Shown here: positions 46,391 to 55,442 of the stretch, one piece after another
How the letters are laid out: each line of letters opens with the position of its first letter
Numbering within the stretch: the first letter of the stretch is position 1
From: Geomonas azotofigens
Lineage (GTDB): Bacteria; Desulfobacterota; Desulfuromonadia; Geobacterales; Geobacteraceae
Assembly (NCBI RefSeq): GCF_018919395.1
Contig: NZ_JAHLME010000001.1
Span: forward strand, 558,001-622,000
Direction: 5' to 3'
DNA length: 64,000 nucleotides
Notes under the pieces: generated by a model
The model's input: only the letters and a program-made list of their open reading frames with translations
Told to the model about the DNA's origin: nothing
Databases searched by the model: none
Translations under genes and position numbers: made by a program

Positions 46391-48541
46391 ATGGTCGCGA
46401 AAGAGCTTAAAGTTCTGCTGGTTGAGGATTCGCTGGAAGACAGCCTGCTGCTGGTCCGGGAACTGGTGCGCGGTGGCTACAAGCTCGAGCACCTGAGGGT
46501 GGAGACCGCCGAGGGGATGCGGCTCGCGCTGGAAGGGCGTAAGTGGGACGTCGTCATCTCCGACTACAGCATGCCCTCCTTCGACGCCCTCGGCGCCCTG
46601 CGGGTGCTGCACGAAAGCGGCCAGGACCTCCCGTTCATCATCGTCTCCGGCAAGATCGGCGAGGACCTCGCCGTCGCCGCCATGAAATCGGGCGCCAACG
46701 ACTACCTGATGAAGGGGAACCTCGCCCGCCTGGTACCGGTGGTGGAACGAGAGCTGCGCGAGGCCGCGGAGCGCAGGACCCATCGCCTCACCCAGGACAA
46801 GGTGCGCCGCGGCAAGGCGGAGTGGGAATCGGTGTTCGACGCCGTCTCCGACCTCATCATCATCACCGACGCCGAAGGTGTCATCTCCCGCTGCAACGGC
46901 CGGGTCTCGGCCTACTTCCCCGGTGGCTACGACGCCGTTCTCGGCAAGCGCATCGACGAGATCTTCTTCGGATCGGAGCAGCCCGAGGGGAAGGTGTTCC
47001 GCTTCCTGCACATGCAGGGTGATGAGACCGACGAGGATGTCCGCTTCCCCAACCTGAGCGGCTGGTACAACGTGGCCAGCTACCCCATGCGCATCGAGGG
47101 GAACGACCGCGGTTTCGTTCATATCATCAAGGACATCACCAAGCGGCGTGAGGTCGAGGAGGAGAAGCGCACCAGCGACCGCGAGCTCCTCACCCTTTAC
47201 GCCGTGGCTTTCCGCCTGCAGTACACCAAGGGGGTGGAGAAGGTCATGGGTGACCTCCTGTTCCAACTGCACAACATGCTGCAGATGGACTTCTCCTGCA
47301 TCCACCTGTTCGAGGGGGATAAACTGCGGATCCGTGCCTCGCTCGGGCTCTCCCCAGCCTTCGAGAAGGCGATGACGTCGCTCCCCGCCGATGCGGAGTG
47401 GAACCGGCTGGCGCAGAGCGGTCGCCCCTTTCTGGGGGAGGAACCGGACGCGCGCTTCCCGGACAAGGCCAAGAAGGCGGCGGTCGCCATGGGGCTGCAC
47501 TCCTGGTGCACGGTCCCCTTGAAGATCGGCCAGGAGGTCATGGGGGTGATGACGGTGGGGACGCTGTCGGGACGCAGCTACAGCGACCGCGACGTCTTCC
47601 TGCTCTGCTCCATCGCCGGTCAGCTCGCCGTCCTCATCGACAACTACAGCCTCTACGACAAGATGAAGGAGAAGGCCGAGGAGCTCTACAAGAGCAAGAT
47701 GGAGCTCAAGGAAAACCTGCAGAAGGTGAAGCGGGCCAACATCGAGCTGGGGCGCCTCAACACCGCCAAGAACAACTTCATCGGCATCGCCTCGCACGAG
47801 CTCAAGACGCCGATCACCTCCATCATGGGCGGGGCCGAGTTCCTGCTGAAGTATTCCGGGATCCCGATGACCCCGGAGCAGCACAGCATCCTGGCATCGG
47901 TCTACGAGGGAACCGTCCAGCTGAGAAAGCTGGTCGAGGATCTTCTCTCGATTTCCAGGATCGAGGCCCAGGGGCCGCTCGCCCAGAAAAAGCCCGCCAA
48001 CCTGATTCAGCTTTGTCGCGAGGTGCACAACCTCTTCGCGCTGCCGCTCTCCGAGCGGCACATCACGGTGAGCATCGGCGGAGAGGAGACCGACGTCCCG
48101 GTCGACGAGGCCTTCGTCACCCTCGCCATCCGCAACCTCATGGAAAACGCCATCAAGTTCACCCACGACGGGGGCGAAGTACGGCTCTCCGGGCGGGTGT
48201 TGAAGCATGCGCAGTTAAAGGAACTGACTCCGACGCTGCGGCATTTCTATTCCGCCTTCCCCAACAACATCGCCACGGCCCCGGGCTATTACCTGTTGCA
48301 GGTGAGCGACAACGGCATCGGGATTCCCGCCGACGAGCGGGTGCGGATCTTCGAAAAGTTCTACGGGGTCGGGGACATCGCCCACCACTCCTCCGGCGAT
48401 ACCGCCTTCATGTCCAAGGGGTCCGGGCTCGGCCTCTCCATCGTGCGGGGCATCATGGACGCCCACGAGGGGGCGGTCTGGGTGGAAGAGGCGTCGGGGG
48501 GGGGCAGCACCTTCTCGCTTCTTTTCCCACTGCAAAATTAA
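46391..48541 (+). CDS. Receiver-PAS-GAF histidine kinase
   Basis: 716 residues, cytoplasmic. The receiver (about 5-125) has LLVEDSLED and the phosphoacceptor in DVVISDYSMPS. Then come PAS (about 145-255), GAF (about 270-425: YTKGVEKVMGDLLFQLHNMLQMDFSCIHLFEG and a later SLLCSIAGQLAVLI-type helix), a coiled coil, HisKA with SHELKTPITSIMGG, and HATPase with DNGIGIPADE and GSGLGLSIVRG. It integrates a phosphorylation input with PAS and GAF ligand signals. GAGG precedes the ATG. It is the last of four kinases in a row without a dedicated response regulator. Confidence 0.9.
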   Translation: MVAKELKVLLVEDSLEDSLLLVRELVRGGYKLEHLRVETAEGMRLALEGRKWDVVISDYSMPSFDALGALRVLHESGQDLPFIIVSGKIGEDLAVAAMKSGANDYLMKGNLARLVPVVERELREAAERRTHRLTQDKVRRGKAEWESVFDAVSDLIIITDAEGVISRCNGRVSAYFPGGYDAVLGKRIDEIFFGSEQPEGKVFRFLHMQGDETDEDVRFPNLSGWYNVASYPMRIEGNDRGFVHIIKDITKRREVEEEKRTSDRELLTLYAVAFRLQYTKGVEKVMGDLLFQLHNMLQMDFSCIHLFEGDKLRIRASLGLSPAFEKAMTSLPADAEWNRLAQSGRPFLGEEPDARFPDKAKKAAVAMGLHSWCTVPLKIGQEVMGVMTVGTLSGRSYSDRDVFLLCSIAGQLAVLIDNYSLYDKMKEKAEELYKSKMELKENLQKVKRANIELGRLNTAKNNFIGIASHELKTPITSIMGGAEFLLKYSGIPMTPEQHSILASVYEGTVQLRKLVEDLLSISRIEAQGPLAQKKPANLIQLCREVHNLFALPLSERHITVSIGGEETDVPVDEAFVTLAIRNLMENAIKFTHDGGEVRLSGRVLKHAQLKELTPTLRHFYSAFPNNIATAPGYYLLQVSDNGIGIPADERVRIFEKFYGVGDIAHHSSGDTAFMSKGSGLGLSIVRGIMDAHEGAVWVEEASGGGSTFSLLFPLQN

Positions 48542-48615
48542 CAGGGATAAAAGGGATAAATGGGATAACTCCTCGTTTATGCGCCTTCATCCCTGTTATC
48601 CCTTTTATCCCTGTT
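48542..48615. repeat. Palindrome of GGGATAA/TTATCCC words before ABC transporter gene
   Basis: AACAGGGATAAAAGGGATAA is mirrored by TTATCCCTTTTATCCCTGTT around a 30-base loop with an extra GGGATAA. It ends about 11 bases before the ATG at 48627. Confidence 0.6.
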
Positions 48616-48626
48616 CGGGGCGGTGT

Positions 48627-49553
48627 ATGAATCACGCCATCACACTCCATGAGATCACCAAGAGCTACGACGGGTTCACCGCCGTGGACGCCTTTTCCCT
48701 GGAGGTGGAGCGCGGCACCGTCTTCGGCCTCTTGGGTCCCAACGGCGCCGGCAAGACCACTCTCATCAAGATCCTCACGACCCTGATGCGCCCTACCCTT
48801 GGTGACGCCTTCGTCGAGGGGCACAGTGTCCTCACGGCGGGCAAGGAGGTGCGCCGGCTGATCGGTGTGGTCCCGCAGGAAAACAACCTGGACCGCTACC
48901 TGACCGCGCGCGAGAACCTGGTCCTGCACGCGAGGCTGCATGGCATGCGTCCGGCCGCTTACAACCCGCGCATCGACCAGCTTCTGGAGATGACCGGGCT
49001 CGCCGCGCGTCAGCACGATTTCCCCGACACCTACTCCGGAGGGATGCAGCGCCGACTCGTCGTGGCGCGCGCCCTGGTGCACGAGCCCCGGGTCCTCTTT
49101 CTCGACGAGCCCACCACCGGGCTGGACCCGCAGTCCCGGCGTTCTCTCTGGGACCACATCCGGGGGCTGCGCCGGAGCATGACCGTTTTTCTGACCACCC
49201 ACTACATGGACGAGGCCGACGCCTTGTGCGACCGGATCATGATCATGGATCACGGCACCTGTCTCGCCGACGGCACCGCCGCGCAGTTGAAGGATGCCTT
49301 CTCCCGGGCCCACACCTACCAGGTGGAGTTTCGCCGCGATGCCGACCGCTACCAGGGGGTGCTGGCCGGGCTTTCCTTCGTCAAGGGAGTCGAGCGCGAA
49401 GGGAGTCTCTTTCAGATCACCCTGGCCGACGAGGAGTCCATAAAGCCGCTCATGGACCACCTCTGCGGCTCGGACATCCGCCGCATCTGCCTCAAGGAGC
49501 CGAGCCTTGAGGACGTGTTCATTTCGCTGACCGGGGAAAAAGTCAGGGAATAA
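48627..49553 (+). CDS. ABC-2 type transporter ATP-binding protein (DrrA/NodI-like)
   Basis: 308 residues. Walker A GPNGAGKTT, Q-loop VPQENN, signature YSGGMQRRLVVARAL, Walker B LFLDEPTTGLD and H-loop TTHYMDEADAL are all intact. The C-terminal ~90 residues form the extra domain of DrrA/CcmA-like exporters. It pairs with the ABC-2 permease 92 bases downstream; together they would export a lipid, polysaccharide or drug-like molecule. The start is the ATG at 48627 (MNHAITLHEITKSY); the in-frame extension upstream lies in the palindrome. The substrate is unknown. Confidence 0.92.
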   Translation: MNHAITLHEITKSYDGFTAVDAFSLEVERGTVFGLLGPNGAGKTTLIKILTTLMRPTLGDAFVEGHSVLTAGKEVRRLIGVVPQENNLDRYLTARENLVLHARLHGMRPAAYNPRIDQLLEMTGLAARQHDFPDTYSGGMQRRLVVARALVHEPRVLFLDEPTTGLDPQSRRSLWDHIRGLRRSMTVFLTTHYMDEADALCDRIMIMDHGTCLADGTAAQLKDAFSRAHTYQVEFRRDADRYQGVLAGLSFVKGVEREGSLFQITLADEESIKPLMDHLCGSDIRRICLKEPSLEDVFISLTGEKVRE

Positions 49554-49562
49554 CAAAGAAAC

Positions 49563-49637
49563 CGTTCTACGTTCTACGTTCTATGTTCTAGGTTTAAGGC
49601 CTTCAACGTAGAACCTAGAACGTAGAACCTAGAACGG
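49563..49637. repeat. Palindrome of seven-base GTTCTAC/GTAGAAC words before ABC permease gene
   Basis: Four tandem GTTCTA(C/T/G) heptamers and a GTTTAAG face four GTAGAAC/CTAGAAC heptamers across a GCC centre, giving a hairpin of about 35 bp. It ends eight bases before the permease ATG at 49646. Confidence 0.72.
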
Positions 49638-49645
49638 GTTCTCTT

Positions 49646-50401
49646 ATGTTCAAAGGCGCTTTTTCCATCTGGGGCAGGGACATGCTGGTGCTCAAGCGCA
49701 GCATCATCTCGGAGCTCGTCTCCGTGGTCGCCTACCCGCTCACCCTCTACCTCGCCTTCGGCTTCGGACTCAAGGGGTATATCACCGACGTCAACGGCGT
49801 ACCCTACCCTCTCTTCATCGCGCCGGGCCTCATCTCGATGACCGCGGTCAACGCGGCCTTCGACGAGAGTTCCTGGAGCATGTGGTTCCACCGCAAGGTG
49901 CAGCGCACCATCGAGGAGTACCGGGTCACCCCGGTCACCGTGTACGACATCGTCATCGGCAAGATCTTCTCCGGCTTTTCGCAAGGGGCGGTCAAGGGGA
50001 CCGTCGTCTTCCTGGTGATCCTGTTCCTCACCCCCTTCCGCATCGACTACGCCAACCTGCCGATGTACCTTTTGTGCATCGCACTGTCATCCATGACCTT
50101 CTCCTGTCTCGGCACCATCTGCGGCACTGTCATAGACAAGCCGGAGAACATCGGACGGGTGCAGTCCGTGATCATCGTCCCGCTCATCTTCATGGCCGGA
50201 ATCTTCTTCCCGCTTTCATCGTACCCCGCATCCATTCTGCCACTGATACAGCTCCTCCCCACGACCGCCGTATTCGAAGGAGCGCGGGACGCCCTCCTGA
50301 CAGGAACAATTCCTACCCACTACCTGGTCAACCTGGTACTCAGCGCCGCCTTCTGTTTCGCCGTTGCTGTTTACACGTTCAACCGTAAAATGGCGGAATA
50401 A
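49646..50401 (+). CDS. ABC-2 type transporter permease
   Basis: 251 residues with six hydrophobic segments in the ABC2_membrane pattern. A cytoplasmic N-terminus (FSIWGRDMLVLKRSIISELVS) precedes TM1, and the signature region LTPFRIDYANLPMYLLCIALSSMTFSCLGTICG and PLIFMAGIFFPLSSYP matches NodJ/DrrB-type permeases. It forms the membrane channel for the ATPase encoded upstream. No clear Shine-Dalgarno is visible because a palindrome abuts the start. Substrate unknown. Confidence 0.91.
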   Translation: MFKGAFSIWGRDMLVLKRSIISELVSVVAYPLTLYLAFGFGLKGYITDVNGVPYPLFIAPGLISMTAVNAAFDESSWSMWFHRKVQRTIEEYRVTPVTVYDIVIGKIFSGFSQGAVKGTVVFLVILFLTPFRIDYANLPMYLLCIALSSMTFSCLGTICGTVIDKPENIGRVQSVIIVPLIFMAGIFFPLSSYPASILPLIQLLPTTAVFEGARDALLTGTIPTHYLVNLVLSAAFCFAVAVYTFNRKMAE

Positions 50402-50435
50402 GCGATTCTTCTTGAGTTCAGCGAGGCTTTCATAG

Positions 50436-50462
50436 TAAAGTTTGCAGTAAACTTTTTACCTC
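50436..50462 (+). other. AAAGTTT palindrome after the ABC permease gene
   Basis: AAAGTTTGCAGTAAACTTT followed by TT is a seven-base inverted repeat 36 bases after the permease stop; it could be a weak terminator or an operator for the gene at 50617. Confidence 0.35.
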
Positions 50463-50616
50463 CTGGATGCCGCTTCAGACGCCGTGTCGAACAGCAGGCA
50501 AACCGAGCGTACCTTGTCGCAGAGCCGACCGTTTTTGGCGTGAATTCGTTCCCTGCCCGAGTCGATTAGCCCCCCGCCGCATCGCAACGCTTTCCAGGGT
50601 AACTATTGGAGATGCC

Positions 50617-51693
50617 ATGGCCGAAGAGTTCGTACCCAAATGGATCGCCTGGGAAACCACCCAGCGCTGCAACCTCAAATGCGTGCACTGCCGCTGCTCG
50701 TCCGAGATGACTTCGTCGGAAGGTGACTTCACCACCGAGGAAGGGAAGAAGCTCCTCAAGGAAATCGCTGACTTCTCGAAGCCGGTCGTGGTTCTCTCCG
50801 GCGGCGAGCCGCTGATGAGGCCGGATATTTTCGAACTGGCCGAATACGGTACCTCGCTGGGCCTCAGGATGTGCATGGCGACCAACGGTTCACTCGTCAC
50901 CGACGAGGTCTGCGAGAAGATGAAGAAGGCCGACATCAAGATGGTGTCGCTCTCCCTGGACGGCTCCTGCGCCGAGGTTCACGACGACTTCCGCCAGTGC
51001 CCGGGCGCCTTCGACGGCGTCATGAAGGCGGCCGAGCTGTTCAGAAAGCACGGCCAGAAGTTCCTGATCAACTCCTCCTTCACCAAGAGGAACCAGACCG
51101 ACATCGCCAACACCTTCAAGGTGGCCAAGTCGATCGGCGCCACCGCCTGGTACATGTTCATGATCGTCCCGACCGGCCGCGGCGAGGACATCATGAGCGA
51201 ACTGATCTCCAAGGAGGACTACGAGGAGATCCTCGACTGGCACTATCACCAGGAGAAGAACGAGGACGACATCCTCATGCGTCCCACCTGCGCGCCGCAC
51301 TACTACCGCATCGTGCCGCAAAAGGCCAAGGCGGAAGGCGAGAAGTTCGAGCGCCGCTCGCTCACCTTCTCCACCGGCGGCGGCAAGGGGTGCATCGCCG
51401 CGCAGACCATCTGCCTCATCGACTGCTTCGGCAACCTGAAACCCTGCTCCTACTTCCACAGGACCGCCGGCAACGTCAAGGAGACCCCCTTCAAGGAACT
51501 CTGGGAGAACTCGGAGATCTTCAAGGACCTGCGCGACTTCAAAGCCTACAAGGGGAAGTGCGGCGACTGCGAGTACCTGAACGTCTGCGGCGGCTGCCGC
51601 GCCCGCGCCGACGCGGTGTACGGCGACTACATGGCGGAGGAGCCGTTCTGCAACTACGTGCCGATCAAGGTGCAGAGAAAAGAGCAGAAATAA
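50617..51693 (+). CDS. Radical SAM/SPASM protein of the AhbC/AhbD/NirJ heme-biosynthesis type
   Basis: 358 residues from the ATG at 50617, preceded by TTGGAGA; an upstream 50-codon extension has no family likeness. The SAM cluster motif is C18-X3-C22-X2-C25 ([14 protein letters not shown]), with GGEP in [15 protein letters not shown]-type tail ([40 protein letters not shown]) binds extra [4Fe-4S] cluster(s). This pattern is that of the radical SAM enzymes of siroheme-dependent heme b and d1 synthesis. It lies 79 bases before hemE, which supports a tetrapyrrole role. Whether it decarboxylates Fe-coproporphyrin (AhbD) or deacetylates (AhbC) cannot be told by eye. Confidence 0.82.
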   Translation: MAEEFVPKWIAWETTQRCNLKCVHCRCSSEMTSSEGDFTTEEGKKLLKEIADFSKPVVVLSGGEPLMRPDIFELAEYGTSLGLRMCMATNGSLVTDEVCEKMKKADIKMVSLSLDGSCAEVHDDFRQCPGAFDGVMKAAELFRKHGQKFLINSSFTKRNQTDIANTFKVAKSIGATAWYMFMIVPTGRGEDIMSELISKEDYEEILDWHYHQEKNEDDILMRPTCAPHYYRIVPQKAKAEGEKFERRSLTFSTGGGKGCIAAQTICLIDCFGNLKPCSYFHRTAGNVKETPFKELWENSEIFKDLRDFKAYKGKCGDCEYLNVCGGCRARADAVYGDYMAEEPFCNYVPIKVQRKEQK

Positions 51694-51702
51694 AGCTAAC
51701 CT

Positions 51703-51736
51703 CCCCCGTCCCTCCCCCGCAAGGGGGGAGGGGGAT
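51703..51736. repeat. CCTCCC/GGGGGGAGG inverted repeat
   Basis: CCTCCCCCGTCCCTCCCCC and GGGGGGAGGGGG form a hairpin between the radical SAM gene and hemE; related to the CCCTCTCCC family. Confidence 0.45.
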
Positions 51737-51772
51737 CTTCAATTTTCTAAAATTTCACCCAGGAGGATTACT

Positions 51773-52792
51773 ATGAATACTCGCTTTTTAGACGCTTGTT
51801 GGGGTAAGCCGGTTGACCGAGTGCCCGTATGGCTTATGCGCCAGGCTGGCCGTTATCTCCCCGACTACATGCGCGTCCGCTCCAAATGCACCTTCCTGGA
51901 ACTGTGCAAGACCCCGGAACTCGCCGCTGAAGTGACCATTCAGCCGGTGGACATCCTGGGCGTCGACGCCGCCATCCTCTTCTCCGACATCCTGACCCCG
52001 ATCGAGCCGATGGGCATGGAACTCGACTTCACCCCGGGTCCCGTCTTCACCAAGCCGATCCGCACCATGGCCGACGTCGAGGCGCTCAAGATCCCGAAAA
52101 TGGAGACCGACGTCCCCTACGTGCTGGACGCCGTCAAACTGCTCCGCAAAGAGCTCGCTGCCAAGGTGCCCCTGATCGGCTTCGGCGGTGCGCCGTTCAC
52201 CCTCGCCTGCTACATGGTCGAGGGCAAAGGCTCCAAGGACTTCGCCGCCCTCAAGAAGATGATGTACGCCGAGCCGGAAGTCTACGCGGCCCTGATGGAC
52301 AAGATCACCACCATGGACATGGAGTACCTGAACGCCCAGATCGCTGCCGGCGCGCAGGCCATCCAGATCTTCGACACCTGGGGCGGCATGCTCTCCCCGT
52401 CCGACTACGAGCGCTACGTCCTCCCCTACACCCAGCGCCTCATCAACGGCCTGAACCGCACCAACGTCCCGGTCATCCACTTCGTCAAGGGCGCCGGCAC
52501 CATGCTGGAGATCGTCAAAGAGGCCGGCGGCGACGTCATGGGTCTCGACTGGCACGTCAACCTGGGCAAGGCCCGCGACATCCTGGGCGACATGGCGGTA
52601 CAGGGCAACCTCGACCCGACCGTGCTCTTCGCCCCCAAGGAGATCATCGAGCGCGAAGTGAAGCGCGTGCTGGACGAGAACGCCGGCAGGCCGGGCCTCA
52701 TCTTCAACCTGGGCCACGGCATCCTCCCCACCGTCCCGCCGGAAAACGCGATCTTCATGGTCGACTGCGTGCACCGCCTGACGCAGAAATAA
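51773..52792 (+). CDS. hemE: Uroporphyrinogen decarboxylase
   Basis: 339 residues. The signature PVWLMRQAGRYLPDY (about 18-32) carries the catalytic Arg residues, ILFSDILTPIEPMG holds the key Asp, and GFGGAPFTLACYMVEG and the C-terminal NLGHGILPTVPPEN are family motifs. It decarboxylates the four acetates of uroporphyrinogen III to coproporphyrinogen III. CAGGAGG precedes the ATG. It lies downstream of the radical SAM protein in the same orientation and ends at a strong terminator. Confidence 0.97.
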   Translation: MNTRFLDACWGKPVDRVPVWLMRQAGRYLPDYMRVRSKCTFLELCKTPELAAEVTIQPVDILGVDAAILFSDILTPIEPMGMELDFTPGPVFTKPIRTMADVEALKIPKMETDVPYVLDAVKLLRKELAAKVPLIGFGGAPFTLACYMVEGKGSKDFAALKKMMYAEPEVYAALMDKITTMDMEYLNAQIAAGAQAIQIFDTWGGMLSPSDYERYVLPYTQRLINGLNRTNVPVIHFVKGAGTMLEIVKEAGGDVMGLDWHVNLGKARDILGDMAVQGNLDPTVLFAPKEIIEREVKRVLDENAGRPGLIFNLGHGILPTVPPENAIFMVDCVHRLTQK

Positions 52793-52807
52793 TTCTGGAC
52801 CACAGAC

Positions 52808-52836
52808 AAGGGCGGCCGACGAGGCCGCCCTTTTTG
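52808..52836 (+). terminator. Rho-independent terminator after hemE
   Basis: AAGGGCGGCC and GGCCGCCCTT pair around a five-base loop, followed by TTT. Confidence 0.9.
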
Positions 52837-52910
52837 TTGACCCCGTAAAAGGATCCGGCGGCCGTGCAGCCACGGCCGGCACATGGCGCCGGACCAGCCA
52901 GGAGCGCATC

Positions 52911-53864
52911 ATGCTTAGGCTTTTCAAGATAGATAACGGGCTCATCAAGGAGATGGAGTCCCAGAGGGAAGACCTCCCGAACCAGATCCTCAAGGCCGAC
53001 TGGATCGACGCGCACGAACCGGACGACGAGGAGAGGGATCTCCTCGAGCTGCTGCTGCACACCGACATCCCGGAGTCGGACGAGGTCGACGAGATCGAGA
53101 TCTCGGCCCGCTGCTTCGTGGACTCGGCCGGGATTCACGTGCACCCGCTGTTCCTCTCCCAGAGCGAAGGGCGTCACATGACGCTCACCGTCGCCTGCAT
53201 CCTGCAGCAAAACCACCTGATCACCATCCGCGAGGGGGATCTCGCCGACTTCCGCCTGTTGCGCATGCGTGCCCGCCGCGGGCATGTCGAGTGCCGCTCC
53301 CCCGCCGAACTACTGGTCATCCTGCTGGACCAGAAGGTGGAGAACCACGCGGACACCCTGGAGGACATCCACCGCCAGCTCGAAGGGGTGAGCCACATGG
53401 TGCTCGAAGACGACAAGTCCGAACTCGAGGACGCCATCGGCAAACTGGCCCGGCTGGAGGACAGCAACGGGAAGATCCGCCTCTGCCTGATGGATACCCA
53501 GCGGGACATCTCGTTCCTGTTGCGCCACCTGCGCGACCGCACCGACCAGAGCGAGACCCTGAGGGAGATCGCGCGCGACGTCGAGACCCTGATGTCGCAC
53601 ACCACCTTCCTGTTCGACAAGATCAACTTCCTGATGGACTCCACCCAGGGCTTCATCAACATCGAGCAGAACCAGATCATCAAGATCTTCTCCATCGCCG
53701 CGGTGGTCTTCCTCCCCCCTACCCTGGTGGCCAGCATCTACGGCATGAACTTCGAGTTCCTGCCCGAGCTCAAGATGCCGCTCGGCTACCCCTGGGCCCT
53801 GCTGCTGATGCTCATCTCCGGCTTCGCGCCCTACTGGTACTTCAAGCGCAAGGGATGGTTGTAA
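52911..53864 (+). CDS. CorA-family divalent-cation (magnesium) transporter
   Basis: 317 residues. The N-terminal cytoplasmic alpha/beta domain (about 1-150) and long helices (about 155-255) lead to two C-terminal membrane segments. TM1 ends with the diagnostic YGMNF (about 282) and the periplasmic loop carries acidic FLPELKMP; the tail is KRKGWL. It forms a pentameric channel for Mg2+ or related ions. CCAGGAGCG lies just before the ATG. It appears to be a single gene after the hemE terminator. Confidence 0.92.
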   Translation: MLRLFKIDNGLIKEMESQREDLPNQILKADWIDAHEPDDEERDLLELLLHTDIPESDEVDEIEISARCFVDSAGIHVHPLFLSQSEGRHMTLTVACILQQNHLITIREGDLADFRLLRMRARRGHVECRSPAELLVILLDQKVENHADTLEDIHRQLEGVSHMVLEDDKSELEDAIGKLARLEDSNGKIRLCLMDTQRDISFLLRHLRDRTDQSETLREIARDVETLMSHTTFLFDKINFLMDSTQGFINIEQNQIIKIFSIAAVVFLPPTLVASIYGMNFEFLPELKMPLGYPWALLLMLISGFAPYWYFKRKGWL

Positions 53865-53916
53865 CAAGCAGTCGATACTGTATGGCCTTGTCTGCTGTAT
53901 ACGAATAAATGGATGG

Positions 53917-53958
53917 TTTACTCTCTGTAAGAAAAGTGCTATAAGACTGCCTAAGTCT
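53917..53958 (+). promoter_or_regulatory. Promoter with overlapping palindrome before the porin gene
   Basis: TTTACT (53917-53922), a 17-base spacer and TG-extended TATAAG (53940-53945). AGACTGCCTAAGTCT (53944-53958), an inverted repeat with five-base arms, overlaps the likely start point and may be an operator. Confidence 0.5.
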
Positions 53959-53977
53959 AATTAAATGAGGCGGTCCT

Positions 53978-55207
53978 ATGGCAAAGAGAGCGGTCCTGGC
54001 AGCGGCGGCAGCACTGGTACTTTCCTTTTCCTTACCCGAAGCCCGGGCAACCAACGGGGACACCCTGATCGGCGTGGCTCCGGCCTCCCGCGCCATGGGC
54101 GGCGCCGGCGTCGCGGCGCCGCAGGATGCCATCAGCGCCATCTTCGCCAACCCCGCCGCGGTCTGCATGGGCCCCTACTGCCCGGGGAGCGAGTTCGTCT
54201 TCGCCTCCACCGTCTACGATCCCTCCGTCAAGGCCACGGTAAGGGTCGGCCCCACCAGCACCACCGCCAAAAGCGACATGAGGCCCTTCGTCATCCCGGC
54301 GGTCGGCATGATTACCCCCATCAGTGACCGGCTGCGCTTCGGCCTGGGCATGTTCGGCATCACCGGCATGGGGGTCGATTACCGCAACAAGGGGATCGAC
54401 CTCAACCAGGGCAATCCCGGCAGCGAGGGGGACATCTATACCCAGCTGCAGATCCTCAAATTCGCACCCAACATCGCCTTCCTGGTGACGCCTGACTTTT
54501 CCATCGGCACCTCGATGCACCTGCTCTACGGTTCGCTCGACCTCGGCCAGGGAACCGCGCACAACTACGGGTTCGGGGAGCAGTTCGGGGCGCTGTATCG
54601 CCTCGGCTCCTTCTCGCTGGGGGCGAGCTACACCACGCCCGAGAAGATCTCGCACAAAAACGTCACCGACTTCGGCAGCGGTCTGCAGAAGCGGGAGTTG
54701 AGCATGGAGTCGCCGCGGACCGCATCCGCAGGTGTCGCCTGGCGTCCCAACGACGAGCTCCTGGTCGAAACCGATGTGAAGTGGCTCAACTGGCAGGATG
54801 CCGAGGGGTACAAGGATTTCGACTGGAAGAACCAGTGGGTCTACGCCCTGGGGCTGCAGTACAAGGACCCCGAAGGCCTCACCCTGCGCCTGGGGTACAA
54901 CTACGGCAAGAGCCCGGTCAAGCTGCACAAGGGGTTCGACGCCGCCGGGACCACCACGGTCCAGGGGAACACGCTGCCGACCCTTTCCTACGAGTACCTG
55001 CGCATGATCGGCTTCCCCGCCATCGCGGAGCATCATTTCACCTTCGGTGTCGGATACCAGTTCTCCAGCAGGTTTGAAGGCCATGTCGGCGGGATGTGCG
55101 CCCTCGACAACAGCATGAGCGAGACCGATTCCAGCGGCACCTTCGCTTTCGGGTCCAAGGTCAGGGAAACCTCCTACGATCTGGGCCTGATCTGGCACTT
55201 CATGTAA
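53978..55207 (+). CDS. FadL/OmpP1-family outer-membrane transport protein
   Basis: 409 residues. A signal peptide (about 1-24, ending EARA) precedes NGDTLIGVAPASRAMGGAGVAAPQDAISAIFANPAA, the FadL/TodX N-terminal plug signature, then alternating strands of a 14-strand barrel ending in an aromatic strand (ETSYDLGLIWHFM), the usual outer-membrane barrel C-terminus. Such proteins let long-chain fatty acids or aromatic hydrocarbons diffuse in. GAGGCGG lies before the ATG, and a terminator follows. Substrate unknown; aromatic or fatty acid uptake would suit Geobacter. Confidence 0.9.
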   Translation: MAKRAVLAAAAALVLSFSLPEARATNGDTLIGVAPASRAMGGAGVAAPQDAISAIFANPAAVCMGPYCPGSEFVFASTVYDPSVKATVRVGPTSTTAKSDMRPFVIPAVGMITPISDRLRFGLGMFGITGMGVDYRNKGIDLNQGNPGSEGDIYTQLQILKFAPNIAFLVTPDFSIGTSMHLLYGSLDLGQGTAHNYGFGEQFGALYRLGSFSLGASYTTPEKISHKNVTDFGSGLQKRELSMESPRTASAGVAWRPNDELLVETDVKWLNWQDAEGYKDFDWKNQWVYALGLQYKDPEGLTLRLGYNYGKSPVKLHKGFDAAGTTTVQGNTLPTLSYEYLRMIGFPAIAEHHFTFGVGYQFSSRFEGHVGGMCALDNSMSETDSSGTFAFGSKVRETSYDLGLIWHFM

Positions 55208-55214
55208 CCGCGAC

Positions 55215-55253
55215 CAACGCCGCTCTCCCGCCGGGGGGCGGCGTTGATTTTTC
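55215..55253 (+). terminator. Rho-independent terminator after the porin gene
   Basis: CAACGCCGC pairs with GCGGCGTTG, with further inner CCC/GGG pairing, followed by ATTTTT. Confidence 0.82.
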
Positions 55254-55442
55254 CCCACCACCACCGCACCTTCCCTTTGCACCGCCTCCCCGAACTTAAA
55301 CCTCAAGTGCCATCTTTATTCGCCGATACATGAACCAGATTCATACTCTGTTTAGCCCCACCTTAAACTGACTCGACCCGCTCCGGTGCCTGATTTTGGA
55401 CGAAGCTTGATGCTCCGCAGCCTGTTTTGAGAGAGCACTTTC

